Part shown: positions 1 through 7,484 of the stretch, in pieces
Position numbering within the stretch: the first letter of the stretch is position 1
How the letters are laid out: every line of letters begins with the position of its first letter
NCBI GenBank assembly: GCA_002469865.1
Contig: DKOD01000100.1
Coordinates: forward strand, 1-12,504
DNA: 12,504 nt
Reading direction: 5' to 3'
Source of the DNA: Alphaproteobacteria bacterium UBA7371
Lineage (GTDB): Bacteria; Pseudomonadota; Alphaproteobacteria; UBA8317
Translations under genes and position numbers: made by a program
The notes under the pieces: generated by a model
Told to the model about the DNA's origin: nothing
What the model saw: the letters and a program-made list of their open reading frames with translations, nothing else
The model's database searches: none

Positions 1-666
1 TGCTTGATCGGTGAGCCCACCAACCCCGACCATATGGGGGAAATGATCAAGGTGGGAAGACGTGGTTCTTTTAATGGGATCATCACCGTGAAGGGCAAGC
101 AGGGCCATGTGGCCTACCCAGACCGGACCGACAACCCAGTCCCAAAATTGCTTAAGATTTTGAACATGCTGTCCCAATGGCAATTGGATGAGGGCACTGA
201 GCATTTCCAGGCAAGCCGGCTGGAGGTGACATCGATTGATGTGGGCAACAAAATCACCAATGTCATCCCCGCCACGGCTGAGGCACGTTTCAACATCCGC
301 TTTAATGACCTGCATGATGAGCATTCCCTGCGCGCGCATCTGCAGGAAAAAATTATGGCGACAGGCTTTTCCGATCAGGTTGAGGCAGAATTCCATTGTT
401 CGGGCGCAAGCTTTGTCATGCAAGATACAACCCATGCTGAGCTTTTGCAGGATGTGGTTGAAGAAATCACATCAAAGCGCCCAGTTTTGTCCACCACCGG
501 CGGCACCTCCGATGGAAGGTTCTTGAAGGATTTGTGCCCCGTGATGGAATTTGGCGTCGTGGGCGCCACCATGCATCAGGTTGATGAGCGGGTTCGGATG
601 TCTGACCTCGATCAGCTGGCCGATATTTACCTCGCCTTCATGCAGCGTTTCTTTCAAGAGGTGTAG
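1..666 (+). CDS. dapE: Succinyl-diaminopimelate desuccinylase, 3' part (5' end outside window)
   Basis: DapE hydrolyses N-succinyl-LL-diaminopimelate to LL-diaminopimelate and succinate in the cytoplasm, feeding lysine and peptidoglycan synthesis. The frame is open from base 1, so about 221 C-terminal residues are present. The fragment opens with CLIGEPT, whose Glu is a zinc ligand in this M20 peptidase family. It continues with GRRGSFNG and GKQGHVAYP (the His that reaches the partner active site in the dimer), then FNIRF, TTGGTSDGRFL, and near fragment residue 192 MHQVDE, which carries the C-terminal zinc-binding His. The N-terminal metal ligands and catalytic Glu lie outside the window. The TTG at base 4 is not the real start. 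The gene ends TAG directly against the GTG of the next gene. In many alphaproteobacteria dapE follows truA on the same strand; here it faces the def-fmt-truA block. Confidence 0.95.
   Translation, partial: CLIGEPTNPDHMGEMIKVGRRGSFNGIITVKGKQGHVAYPDRTDNPVPKLLKILNMLSQWQLDEGTEHFQASRLEVTSIDVGNKITNVIPATAEARFNIRFNDLHDEHSLRAHLQEKIMATGFSDQVEAEFHCSGASFVMQDTTHAELLQDVVEEITSKRPVLSTTGGTSDGRFLKDLCPVMEFGVVGATMHQVDERVRMSDLDQLADIYLAFMQRFFQEV
656..661 (+). promoter_or_regulatory. Ribosome binding site for the membrane protein gene at 667
   Basis: AAGAGG lies inside the last codons of dapE, five bases before the GTG at 667. It supports that GTG as the start, although GTG starts are less common and it sits exactly after the dapE stop. 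Confidence 0.6.
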
Positions 667-1242
667 GTGCAAATCATTTTTGAAGAAATCCGCAGGGGTT
701 TTGAAGGCGCCCTGGCCTTTTTGTTGAACAAACCGGATGCGGCAGAACGTTTTGACCGAAGCCTCACGGGGTTTTTCTATTCCTTTTTGGCACCCCTCTT
801 GGCCCTTCCCATCCACCTCATCACCAGCTCGGTGGAGATCACACTTCCCGATGGCACAACCGGATCGGCCGCCGACATGGATCTTGGGTTTTATGTTCTT
901 CGGTGGATCACATTCCCTTTGTTAATGCTGCCCTTGGCCATCTTGATTAATAGAAAAGCCCAGGTGCTTAGCTTTATCATTGGCTGGAACTGGTCCAACC
1001 TGGTCATCGAATTGATCAGTTTGGTGCCGGTGATGGTCATGGCAAGCGCGGCGGCGAGCCTTGGCCTTATTCAAGCCGTTTTGTTGATCGTGGGTTTGAT
1101 GTTAATTCTCTATCGCTGGCGGGTTGCCAAGCAACTTTTGCAAGTCAATGGCTGGACCGCTTCTGCCATGGTGCTCATCGACATGGCCGGCACCTATCTT
1201 GTGATCATGGCCGCAGGTGGGCTTACGCCACCCACGGCATGA
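667..1242 (+). CDS. Unrecognised integral membrane protein, about five helices
   Basis: I do not recognise this 191-residue protein. Hydrophobic segments lie near residues 36-53, 75-94, 98-120, 130-149 and 163-186, so it is probably a five-helix inner-membrane protein. The first 30 residues are charged and amphipathic (EEIRRGFEG, NKPDAAERFDRS) and probably cytoplasmic. A polar loop with PDGTTGSAADMD separates helices 1 and 2, and GWNWSN lies within helix 3. No catalytic or transport motif is visible. The helix number and size recall Yip1-like membrane proteins, but that is only an impression. The start is GTG, preceded by AAGAGG and immediately following the dapE stop, so it is probably translated with dapE. 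Its stop is three bases from the convergent ctpA stop. It is clearly a coding gene; the function is unknown. Confidence 0.82.
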   Translation: MQIIFEEIRRGFEGALAFLLNKPDAAERFDRSLTGFFYSFLAPLLALPIHLITSSVEITLPDGTTGSAADMDLGFYVLRWITFPLLMLPLAILINRKAQVLSFIIGWNWSNLVIELISLVPVMVMASAAASLGLIQAVLLIVGLMLILYRWRVAKQLLQVNGWTASAMVLIDMAGTYLVIMAAGGLTPPTA

Positions 1243-1245
1243 TAA

Positions 1246-2526
1246 TCACTGGAGTTTTGACAGCCCCCGCAACAGGTTTAATGCATATTGGAGCTGATAA
1301 TCCTCAGGGTTATTCTCGGCATTATCGTCGCTTTTGGTGCCATCGCTATTCTGACCCTCTGGGTTATCGATCCGACCACGAAGAGATGCTTCTGCGCCAC
1401 CTGATTGGCCATCGGCAGCTTCAAAACGACCCTGGGGAACCTCGACATCGGGAATGATGCCCGAGGCTTGGATGGAACGACCCTCGGGCGTGTAATAGAG
1501 GGCTGTGGTGAGCTTAAGGGCCCCTTCATTGCCAATGGGAATAATGGTTTGTACCGAACCCTTGCCAAAGGATTTGGTGCCCAAAATCAACGCCCTCCCA
1601 TGATCTTGCAGGGCGCCAGCAACAATTTCTGAGGCAGAGGCAGAGCCCCCATTCACCAACACAATAACGGGCTTACCCTCGGTAAGATCACCATTTTCGG
1701 CGGTGAAACGAATTTCAGATTCATCTTCGCGGCCCTTGGTTGACACAATTTCCCCGCGGTCAAGGAACGCATCAGAAACCATAACGGCCTGGTTCAGCAA
1801 CCCACCTGGGTTGTTGCGCAAATCCAGCACATAGCCTGCAACCTTGTCCGAGCCTATGTTGGTTTTTAACCCCGCAATAGCCTTCTCAAGATCGTCATAG
1901 GTGTTTTCATTGAAACTGGTGATGCGCACATAGGCCACATCATCTTCGGCCCGGGAGCGCACGGGGCGGATCTGGATGACATCCCGGGTGATGGTCACGT
2001 CAAAGGGCTCAGCCACCCCCTTGCGCTTAACGGTGATCACAATATCGGTGCCCACCTTACCGCGCATGCGGTCCACCGCATCGCTTAATGTGAGGCCAAG
2101 GACTTCCTCATCATCAAGCTTGGTGATCAAATCACCAGACTGAATCCCAGCACGTGCTGCGGGGGTGTCATCGATGGGGGCAATGACCTTCACAAAACCA
2201 TTTTCCATGCCGACCTCAATGCCCAAACCACCAAATTCGCCCTTGGTGTTCACGCGCATATCTTCAAAGCTCTTGGCATCAAGATAGGCCGAATGAGGGT
2301 CAAGTTCGGACAACATGCCATTGATGGCCGCCTTAATAAGCTCTTGGTCAGCGGTTTCTGACACATAGGATTCCTTCACCCGGTCGAAGATTTCACCAAA
2401 CAGGTTGAGCTGGCGGTATGTCTCAGGGTTGGCCGCCTGGACAACAGGACGGGAGGAATCGATGACCTCGATGGTCAAGCCAATAACAGCGCCAATGGCT
2501 GCGCCGGTAAGTAGTGCAAATCTCAT
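1246..2526 (-). CDS. ctpA: Carboxy-terminal processing protease, S41 family
   Basis: This is a periplasmic serine protease that trims or degrades proteins from their C-termini, usually envelope or cell-wall enzymes. Its 426 residues are close to the usual length. An N-terminal hydrophobic segment (residues 3-20) serves as signal or anchor. The Tyr-rich helical region with LDPHSAYLD (75-83) is typical of the family. A PDZ domain starts near EFGGLGIEV (97-105) and runs to about 170. The catalytic core has VLDLRNNPGGLL (233-244), GGSASASE (293-300, nucleophilic Ser) and GTKSFGKGSVQ (316-326, general-base Lys322). The C-terminal tail is Asp/Asn/Ser-rich and low in complexity, then ends in a helix. 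The ATG at 2526 has a strong Shine-Dalgarno sequence. It lies 62 bases after truA on the same strand, so it may belong to that operon or have its own promoter. rppH, often its neighbour in alphaproteobacteria, lies about 7 kb away. Confidence 0.95.
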   Translation of the reverse strand: MRFALLTGAAIGAVIGLTIEVIDSSRPVVQAANPETYRQLNLFGEIFDRVKESYVSETADQELIKAAINGMLSELDPHSAYLDAKSFEDMRVNTKGEFGGLGIEVGMENGFVKVIAPIDDTPAARAGIQSGDLITKLDDEEVLGLTLSDAVDRMRGKVGTDIVITVKRKGVAEPFDVTITRDVIQIRPVRSRAEDDVAYVRITSFNENTYDDLEKAIAGLKTNIGSDKVAGYVLDLRNNPGGLLNQAVMVSDAFLDRGEIVSTKGREDESEIRFTAENGDLTEGKPVIVLVNGGSASASEIVAGALQDHGRALILGTKSFGKGSVQTIIPIGNEGALKLTTALYYTPEGRSIQASGIIPDVEVPQGRFEAADGQSGGAEASLRGRIDNPEGQNSDGTKSDDNAENNPEDYQLQYALNLLRGLSKLQ

Positions 2527-2530
2527 GTCA

Positions 2531-2538
2531 TCCTCCCC
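2531..2538 (-). promoter_or_regulatory. Strong ribosome binding site for ctpA
   Basis: The minus strand reads GGGGAGGA four bases before the ATG at 2526. It is the best Shine-Dalgarno sequence in the window, and it fixes the ctpA start and suggests translation independent of truA. Confidence 0.75.
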
Positions 2539-2588
2539 AAGGATTCCTCATCAACAGACCATGAAGCTAACAGATGATTGTGGCATGG

Positions 2589-3383
2589 TTAAGGCATAAT
2601 CTGATCGCCCACAGATTGCCCCCGCAGCATGACATTAAGCTGTTTGGTATACACGACATCCATCAAATAGAGCCCATCAGCCGGGGCGACAGGGCCACAT
2701 GCAGATCGGTCGCATGCTGCAAGCGCATCATTGATGCGTGTGGCTGGCCAACGCCCCAAGCCCACCATGTCGAGGCTGCCGGCAAAAGACCGAATTTGGT
2801 TATGCAAAAAGGAGCGGGCCCGCACATCGAGATGCACCTCATCTCCCCGCCTCGTAACCTTGATGTGGTCAATGGATTTGAGCGGCGAAGCCGATTGGCA
2901 TTGTGCCGAACGAAAGGTGGTAAAGTCATGCTTGCCAGCCAAAAATTGCGCCGCTTCATGCATGGCCTCCACATCCAGGGGCCTGTTGCGATGCCAAACA
3001 TGATGGGTGCGTAGGGGGGAGCGGATGTTCCGGTCCAAAAACCGATAGCGATAAGCCCGCTCAACCGCATCAAACCGCGCATGGGCCTCATCATGAACTT
3101 GAAGAGCACGCAACACCGCCAGATCGCGCCTGCCGGTTTGGGCATTGATGGCCAAGGGCAATTTGTGGGCGGACCAATGCCGCGCAAGATCCACATGGGC
3201 CACCATGAATTCTGCATGGACGCCCGCATCGGTTCGGCCAGCGCCATATACCAGGCAATTCTCCTCCCCCAGGCGGGCGAGTGCATCTTCTAATGATTGT
3301 TGCACCGATGGGGCACCATCCTGACGCTGCCAACCAGAAAATTCTGTGCCTTCATATTCAATCACCAAAAAATAACGTGGCAT
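2589..3383 (-). CDS. truA: tRNA pseudouridine synthase A
   Basis: TruA converts uridines 38-40 in the anticodon stem of many tRNAs to pseudouridine. Its 264 residues match the usual size. Visible marks are the N-terminal RYFLVIEYEGTEFSGWQRQ (residues 3-21), the catalytic Asp52 within GAGRTDAGVHA, the second-domain AYRYRFLDR near residue 110 and the C-terminal ARSFLHNQIRSFAGSL near residues 189-204. The ATG at 3383 shares one base with the TGA of fmt (TGATG on the minus strand), so translation is probably coupled. def-fmt-truA is a standard alphaproteobacterial cluster of translation genes. The function assignment is firm. Confidence 0.97.
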   Translation of the reverse strand: MPRYFLVIEYEGTEFSGWQRQDGAPSVQQSLEDALARLGEENCLVYGAGRTDAGVHAEFMVAHVDLARHWSAHKLPLAINAQTGRRDLAVLRALQVHDEAHARFDAVERAYRYRFLDRNIRSPLRTHHVWHRNRPLDVEAMHEAAQFLAGKHDFTTFRSAQCQSASPLKSIDHIKVTRRGDEVHLDVRARSFLHNQIRSFAGSLDMVGLGRWPATRINDALAACDRSACGPVAPADGLYLMDVVYTKQLNVMLRGQSVGDQIMP

Positions 3384-4315
3384 CAGCCCAACACCTGGCC
3401 TGGGCTCACCGAGAAACCGCGCAAAAAGCTCCCCACCTCCTGGGCACCCTTACCGGCCCGTTGAAGTTTTGTGACCACCACAACATCCTGACCGCAAGCG
3501 ACCACCATTCCGTCATCATCGGCCTGGATAATCTCACCGGGGTTTGACCCATGCCGCCAAGGCTTATGGGTGGCAAACAACAATTTGACCCGTTCACCAC
3601 CAATCATGCTCCAGGCCCCAGGAAAGGGGGACAGGCCATTAATCATGCGCGCCACATTCATTGCTGGCTGATCAAACTCAACAATTGCCTCATCTTTATC
3701 GATTTTGGCGGCATAGGTCACACCTTCTGTTTCTTGGGGTTTGGCTGTCAGCTGCCCTGTCACAAGATCATCCACCCATTGCACCACATGGTTGGCCGCA
3801 AGAAGCGTAAGACGGTCATGGAGGATGGATGCGGTATCCTCATCGGCAATAGGGCAGCGAGCCTCCGCATAAACTGGACCCTCATCAAGCCCTTGGCTCA
3901 TGCCCATAAAACACACACCCGTTTCCTGATCTCCGGCCATGATGGCCCTCTGGATGGGGGCGGCACCCCGCCAGCGGGGCAGCAAGGAGGCATGCAAATT
4001 GAAGCATCCTTGGGGAAACATTTCCAGGACATGTCGGGGCAAGATCAGGCCATAGGCGGCCACCATGGCAAGATCGGCCTGCAACGACGTCCAAATCTTA
4101 CTTACCTCGGGGTCTTTTAACTTTTCTGGGGTAAAAACAGGGATCGCCCGGGCTTCTGCCTCTTGATGAACCGGAGAGGGCCGAAGTTTCATGCCCCGAC
4201 CAGAGGGCCTAGGGGGTTGGGAGGCAACACCCACCACGTCATGATGGCTGTCGGCAAGACGCCTCAAAGCCGCCCGAGCGAATTCCGGGGTGCCCATGAA
4301 AAATATCCGCGCCAT
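3383..4315 (-). CDS. fmt: Methionyl-tRNA formyltransferase
   Basis: Fmt transfers a formyl group from 10-formyltetrahydrofolate to Met on the initiator tRNA, before translation begins. Its 310 residues are normal for the family. It opens with RIFFMGTPEFA (residues 3-13). The catalytic trio is Asn106 and His108 in NLHASLLPRWRGAAPI, plus Asp144 in GLDEGP. SLLP is the folate-binding motif. A C-terminal OB-like tRNA-binding domain starts around residue 205, with INGLSPFPGAW near 226-236 being characteristic. The ATG at 4315 comes four bases after the def stop and has only a weak Shine-Dalgarno sequence, which suggests it depends on re-initiation after def. Its stop overlaps the truA start by one base. 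Together with Def it forms the add-and-remove pair of N-formylmethionine metabolism. Confidence 0.97.
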   Translation of the reverse strand: MARIFFMGTPEFARAALRRLADSHHDVVGVASQPPRPSGRGMKLRPSPVHQEAEARAIPVFTPEKLKDPEVSKIWTSLQADLAMVAAYGLILPRHVLEMFPQGCFNLHASLLPRWRGAAPIQRAIMAGDQETGVCFMGMSQGLDEGPVYAEARCPIADEDTASILHDRLTLLAANHVVQWVDDLVTGQLTAKPQETEGVTYAAKIDKDEAIVEFDQPAMNVARMINGLSPFPGAWSMIGGERVKLLFATHKPWRHGSNPGEIIQADDDGMVVACGQDVVVVTKLQRAGKGAQEVGSFLRGFSVSPGQVLG

Positions 4316-4319
4316 GCTT

Positions 4320-4838
4320 TTAAGAGGCCGCCTGCAGCTTTTTGCGTTTGGTGAGTTTTTTGACCGCCATGGATTTTTTGAGTTTGGAAAGGTGGTCGAT
4401 GAACAAAATCCCGTTCAAATGGTCGATCTCATGCTGGATGCAGGTGGCCAAAAGACCCTCAGCCTTTAAGGTTTGAGGTTGGTTATGCTCGTCCAAATAG
4501 CCCACCACACAAGCTGCTGGCCGCTCAACTTCCTCATAAATATCGGGGACTGACAGACAGCCTTCTTGATAGATGGATAATTGACCATGATCATCCAAAA
4601 TTTCTGGGTTGGCCATCTTGAGGGGTTGTGGCTCTTCACCCTCGCCAGCCACATCCACCACAATCACACGCTTATGCACGCCCACCTGGATTGCGGCCAA
4701 GCCAATGCCAGGCGCGTCATACATGGTCTCAAGCATGTCATCCATCAAGGCTCGGATCTCATCATCAACGCTGACGACTTTTGCACAAGCCACCGTCAAG
4801 CGCGGATCAGGAGCCGTTAAAATTTCGCGAAGTGCCAT
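4320..4838 (-). CDS. def: Peptide deformylase
   Basis: Def is a metalloenzyme, usually iron or zinc, that removes the formyl group from the N-terminal Met of nascent chains at the ribosome exit. From the chosen start it has 172 residues. All three family motifs are present: GIGLAAIQ (44-51), EGCLSVP (92-98, metal ligand Cys94) and QHEIDH (135-140, metal ligands His136 and His140, catalytic Glu137). The C-terminus is a Lys-rich helix (SKLKKSMAVKKLTKRKK) of the kind that contacts the ribosome in this family. I chose the ATG at 4838 because AAAAGGTGG sits just upstream and MALREILTAPDPRL matches the usual N-terminus. An in-frame ATG at 4859 would add seven residues and lacks support. It follows recR by 33 bases and precedes fmt by four. 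Confidence 0.97.
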   Translation of the reverse strand: MALREILTAPDPRLTVACAKVVSVDDEIRALMDDMLETMYDAPGIGLAAIQVGVHKRVIVVDVAGEGEEPQPLKMANPEILDDHGQLSIYQEGCLSVPDIYEEVERPAACVVGYLDEHNQPQTLKAEGLLATCIQHEIDHLNGILFIDHLSKLKKSMAVKKLTKRKKLQAAS

Positions 4839-4841
4839 TTG

Positions 4842-4848
4842 CCACCTT
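4842..4848 (-). promoter_or_regulatory. Ribosome binding site that sets the def start
   Basis: The minus strand reads AAGGTGG three bases before the ATG at 4838. It favours this start over the in-frame ATG at 4859, which lies upstream of the site. Confidence 0.6.
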
Positions 4849-4871
4849 TTTCGTCCCAACTTCTTGCGCGG

Positions 4872-5477
4872 TCACAAATTTTGCCGTGACCCAAATGCCA
4901 ATTTTAACGTGCCGTCATCCAAATAGTCCAGTTCCCCACCCAATGGGATGCCCCGGGCAAGGCTGGTCACACGCACCGCATGATTGCCCACCATGTCCTG
5001 AATATAATGGGCGGTGGTCTGGCCTTCCATGGTTGCCGGGAGCGCAAGGATTAATTCTCCTGCCCCGCCATCAAGCAATGTTTGCAGCCTGTTCAGGCGC
5101 AACTCATCAGGCCCAACACCCTCAAGGGCTGACATCAGGCCGCCAAGCACAAGGTAACGCCCTTGAAATGCCCCACTTCGTTCCATGGCCCACAGATCAG
5201 CCACATGTTCCACCACGCATAATTCATGACCTTGACGGCGCTCATCAACACAGATGGAGCATGGCTGCCTGGTGTCCAAATTGCCACAATTGGGGCATTC
5301 CCCAACGGTTTCAGAAACCGCATTCATGGCATCAAGCAAGGGCTCCAACACCTCCTGACGTCGGGTCAGCATATGGAGTGCCATCCGCCTTGCCGAACGT
5401 GGCCCCAGACCCGGCAATTTGGCGAGAATCTTGATCAAGCGATCAAGTTCACCTGCTACTTGGAATTGATCTTGCAT
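4872..5477 (-). CDS. recR: Recombination mediator protein RecR
   Basis: RecR forms a DNA-clamping ring and, with RecO and RecF, loads RecA at single-stranded gaps during repair. Its 201 residues equal the E. coli length. Domains in order: helix-hairpin-helix LPGLGPRSARRMAL (21-34), a four-cysteine zinc finger (Cys61, Cys64, Cys73, Cys76), a Toprim domain from about residue 84 that includes VVEHVADLWAMERSG and LILALPATMEGQTTA, and a C-terminal Walker-like segment with TSLARGIPLGGELDYLD. I chose the ATG at 5477, which overlaps the ybaB TGA by one base; the preceding TTG at 5480 could add one residue. The ybaB-recR pair behind dnaX is one of the most conserved bacterial gene strings. The Shine-Dalgarno sequence is weak, consistent with coupled translation from ybaB. 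Confidence 0.97.
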   Translation of the reverse strand: MQDQFQVAGELDRLIKILAKLPGLGPRSARRMALHMLTRRQEVLEPLLDAMNAVSETVGECPNCGNLDTRQPCSICVDERRQGHELCVVEHVADLWAMERSGAFQGRYLVLGGLMSALEGVGPDELRLNRLQTLLDGGAGELILALPATMEGQTTAHYIQDMVGNHAVRVTSLARGIPLGGELDYLDDGTLKLAFGSRQNL

Positions 5478-5809
5478 CAACCGAGGTTAAAGCCAGGTGG
5501 CAAGGGCAAGCCTTGGGTGATCGCTGCCATTTCTTCCTGGGACTTTGCGGAGGCCTTGTCACGTGCATCATTGGCTGCGGCCACCACCAAATCTTCAATG
5601 ATGGAGGCGTCATTATCCGCCAGAAGAGATGGGTCAATGAAGCAGGATTTTATGTCACCTTTTGCCGTCGCGGTGATCTTCACAAGACCAGCACCCGATT
5701 GCCCCTCGACCTCAATATGATCAAGTTTTTCCTGCATTTCGGCCATTTTTGATTGCATTTCTTGGACCTGCTTCATCATGCCGGCCATGTTGCCCATTTG
5801 TTTGAACAT
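5477..5809 (-). CDS. ybaB: YbaB/EbfC family nucleoid-associated protein
   Basis: This is a small DNA-binding nucleoid protein that works as a tweezer-shaped dimer. Its 110 residues are typical. The N-terminus is a Met/Gln/Lys-rich helix (MMKQVQEMQSKMAEMQEKL, about 11-29), which makes the long helical arms of the dimer. It is followed by a small beta sheet with IEVEGQSGAGLVKITATAKGD and a C-terminal helix ending in the family signature LPLPPGF (101-107). The ATG at 5809 shares one base with the dnaX TGA; a second in-frame ATG four codons on is possible. It is encoded between dnaX and recR, its normal place. Its role in repair with RecR is suggested by context and not shown here. Confidence 0.96.
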   Translation of the reverse strand: MFKQMGNMAGMMKQVQEMQSKMAEMQEKLDHIEVEGQSGAGLVKITATAKGDIKSCFIDPSLLADNDASIIEDLVVAAANDARDKASAKSQEEMAAITQGLPLPPGFNLG

Positions 5810-7428
5810 CAGACTTTCTCCGCCTTGGGTTGTTGTTGGCTATCTAATTCATGGATTTCGATGAGTTTTGCACCTGGAAAATGTGCTTCCATGGCCTGAC
5901 CTATCTCAGAATTCTTTATTTTTTCTGCCAATTGGCGTTGCCGCTCCTCACGGGCTTCCAACATCGTGGCGTTATCTGTTTGCGTCACAGCCACAACCCA
6001 ATTGCCACCGGTCCAGCCATGAAGGGCAGCCTTGAGCCGGCTGGCCATATCCCTGGGTGCATCTTCCCCAAGGCCTATTTCCATTTGCCCTGGGTGCAAG
6101 GAAATGGGGCGCACAAAACGTTCAAAATCACGGCGCAAGGTCGCTTCCCTTTTATCATCCATGACCTGCAAGAATTCCTCAAATGAGGCAATGATTGGCG
6201 CCGCCGAAGATGCCTGCTGGCTTGGTGCATCCTGTGGTTTTGGTGTGCTTTGTGCAGGCAGATCACCTGATTCAAGCATCCGGGCAAGATCCCCTGGCGT
6301 GGGCAATGCTGCGGTATAGGCAATGCGCACCAAGGCCATATCGACCACCGCTTTCTTCTGTTCGGCCATGCGCGCCTCATGGAAGGCCTTTTCCATCATG
6401 TCAAAGCAACGCACCAACACCCCGATTTCCAAATCCCCGGCAAGCTTTGAGAGGCGCTCGGCCACGTCGCTGGCATATTGGTTGAGGATGGGAAGATCTT
6501 TGTCGATCTTGAGCCTGGTTAATTCATGGACGAGCATGCCCAATTCACCCAACATGGTGACCGGATCCGCGCCAGCTTCATGGATTTGGTCATGCAAATG
6601 CAGCATCTGGGCAACCCGTCCATGGAACAGGTCCTCCAGCATGTCGACCTTATGGCCCTCATCCATAAGGCCCAGCATGGATTCGACCTGGGCAGAAGTC
6701 ACCATGTTGCTGCCACCATGGGCTATGGCCTGGTCGAGCATGGAAAGGGCATCGCGCATCGAACCCTCACTGGCCCGGGCAAGCCTGGCAAGCGCCTGGG
6801 GTTCACAGCCCACCTCTTCTTTGGCACAAACCACGCCCAAATAATCAGAAATCTTTGGCCCATCAATCCGGCGCAGATCAAAACGCTGGCAGCGGGAAAG
6901 AACGGTCACGGGAACCTTTCGGATTTCCGTGGTGGCAAACAAGAATTTGACATGGGCGGGTGGCTCTTCCAAGGTCTTTAGCAGCCCATTAAAGGCCTGC
7001 TTGGACAGCATATGGACCTCGTCAATGATATAGACCTTGGTTCTCGCTTCCACGGGCTTATAGGCAACACCATCAAGAATTTCGCGGATATCATCAATAC
7101 CGGTGCGCGAAGCTGCGTCCATCTCCAGCACGTCCACATGACGACCCTGGGCGATGGAAATACAAGAATTGCACCTGCCACAAGGCTCCATGGTGGGCCC
7201 CTCGGCTTCAAAACAATTCAGACCCTTCGCAATAATCCGTGCAGTGGTTGTTTTGCCCACCCCACGAATGCCGGTTAGCATGAAGGCATGGGCAATACGG
7301 CCAGACTGAAAGGCGTGGGTTAGGGTGCGCACCAGCGGTTCTTGCCCTATCAGATCGGAGAAGGTCGCAGGGCGGTATTTGCGGGCGAGAACCTGATAAG
7401 CGCCCCCAGTTTCTTCCAGATCAAGCAT
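5809..7428 (-). CDS. dnaX: DNA polymerase III subunits gamma/tau (clamp loader ATPase)
   Basis: DnaX is the motor subunit of the clamp loader that places the beta sliding clamp on primed DNA, and as tau it ties polymerase cores to the helicase. It has 539 residues. The AAA+ domain has Walker A GIRGVGKTT (53-61), a zinc module with Cys72, Cys83, Cys86 and Cys89, Walker B IIDEVHML (134-141), sensor LFATTE (163-168) and the SRC arginine-finger motif at 178-180. Domain III reaches about residue 370. A Pro/Ser/Gln/Ala-rich linker (about 390-415) separates it from a C-terminal tau-like domain of about 125 residues. No A-AAA-AAG slippery heptamer is evident, so programmed frameshifting to gamma is not supported. 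The start ATG lies 56 bases downstream of the SRP RNA, and the stop overlaps the ybaB start. Confidence 0.97.
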   Translation of the reverse strand: MLDLEETGGAYQVLARKYRPATFSDLIGQEPLVRTLTHAFQSGRIAHAFMLTGIRGVGKTTTARIIAKGLNCFEAEGPTMEPCGRCNSCISIAQGRHVDVLEMDAASRTGIDDIREILDGVAYKPVEARTKVYIIDEVHMLSKQAFNGLLKTLEEPPAHVKFLFATTEIRKVPVTVLSRCQRFDLRRIDGPKISDYLGVVCAKEEVGCEPQALARLARASEGSMRDALSMLDQAIAHGGSNMVTSAQVESMLGLMDEGHKVDMLEDLFHGRVAQMLHLHDQIHEAGADPVTMLGELGMLVHELTRLKIDKDLPILNQYASDVAERLSKLAGDLEIGVLVRCFDMMEKAFHEARMAEQKKAVVDMALVRIAYTAALPTPGDLARMLESGDLPAQSTPKPQDAPSQQASSAAPIIASFEEFLQVMDDKREATLRRDFERFVRPISLHPGQMEIGLGEDAPRDMASRLKAALHGWTGGNWVVAVTQTDNATMLEAREERQRQLAEKIKNSEIGQAMEAHFPGAKLIEIHELDSQQQPKAEKV

Positions 7429-7447
7429 GGATTGGGCCTATGGCGAA

Positions 7448-7459
7448 CTTGTGGACAAG
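7448..7459. promoter_or_regulatory. Short dyad with a DnaA-box-like sequence in the dnaX leader
   Basis: The arms CTTGT and ACAAG flank two bases. The minus strand contains TTGTCCACA, one base away from the DnaA-box consensus TTATNCACA. It lies 20 bases upstream of dnaX. A single imperfect nine-base match can easily occur by chance, so this is only a candidate operator. Confidence 0.2.
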
Positions 7460-7484
7460 GGACATGGTTTGCAACAATCTTTAA

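Noticed and set aside
4839..4859. Upstream in-frame ATG adding seven residues to peptide deformylase
   Set aside because: The Shine-Dalgarno sequence lies downstream of it and directly serves the ATG at 4838, which gives the standard N-terminus.
4781..5434. Plus-strand open frame of 217 codons
   Set aside because: It lies antisense to recR and crosses the recR-def junction, has Pro/His-rich composition typical of shadow frames, and no Shine-Dalgarno sequence. recR is unmistakable on the other strand.
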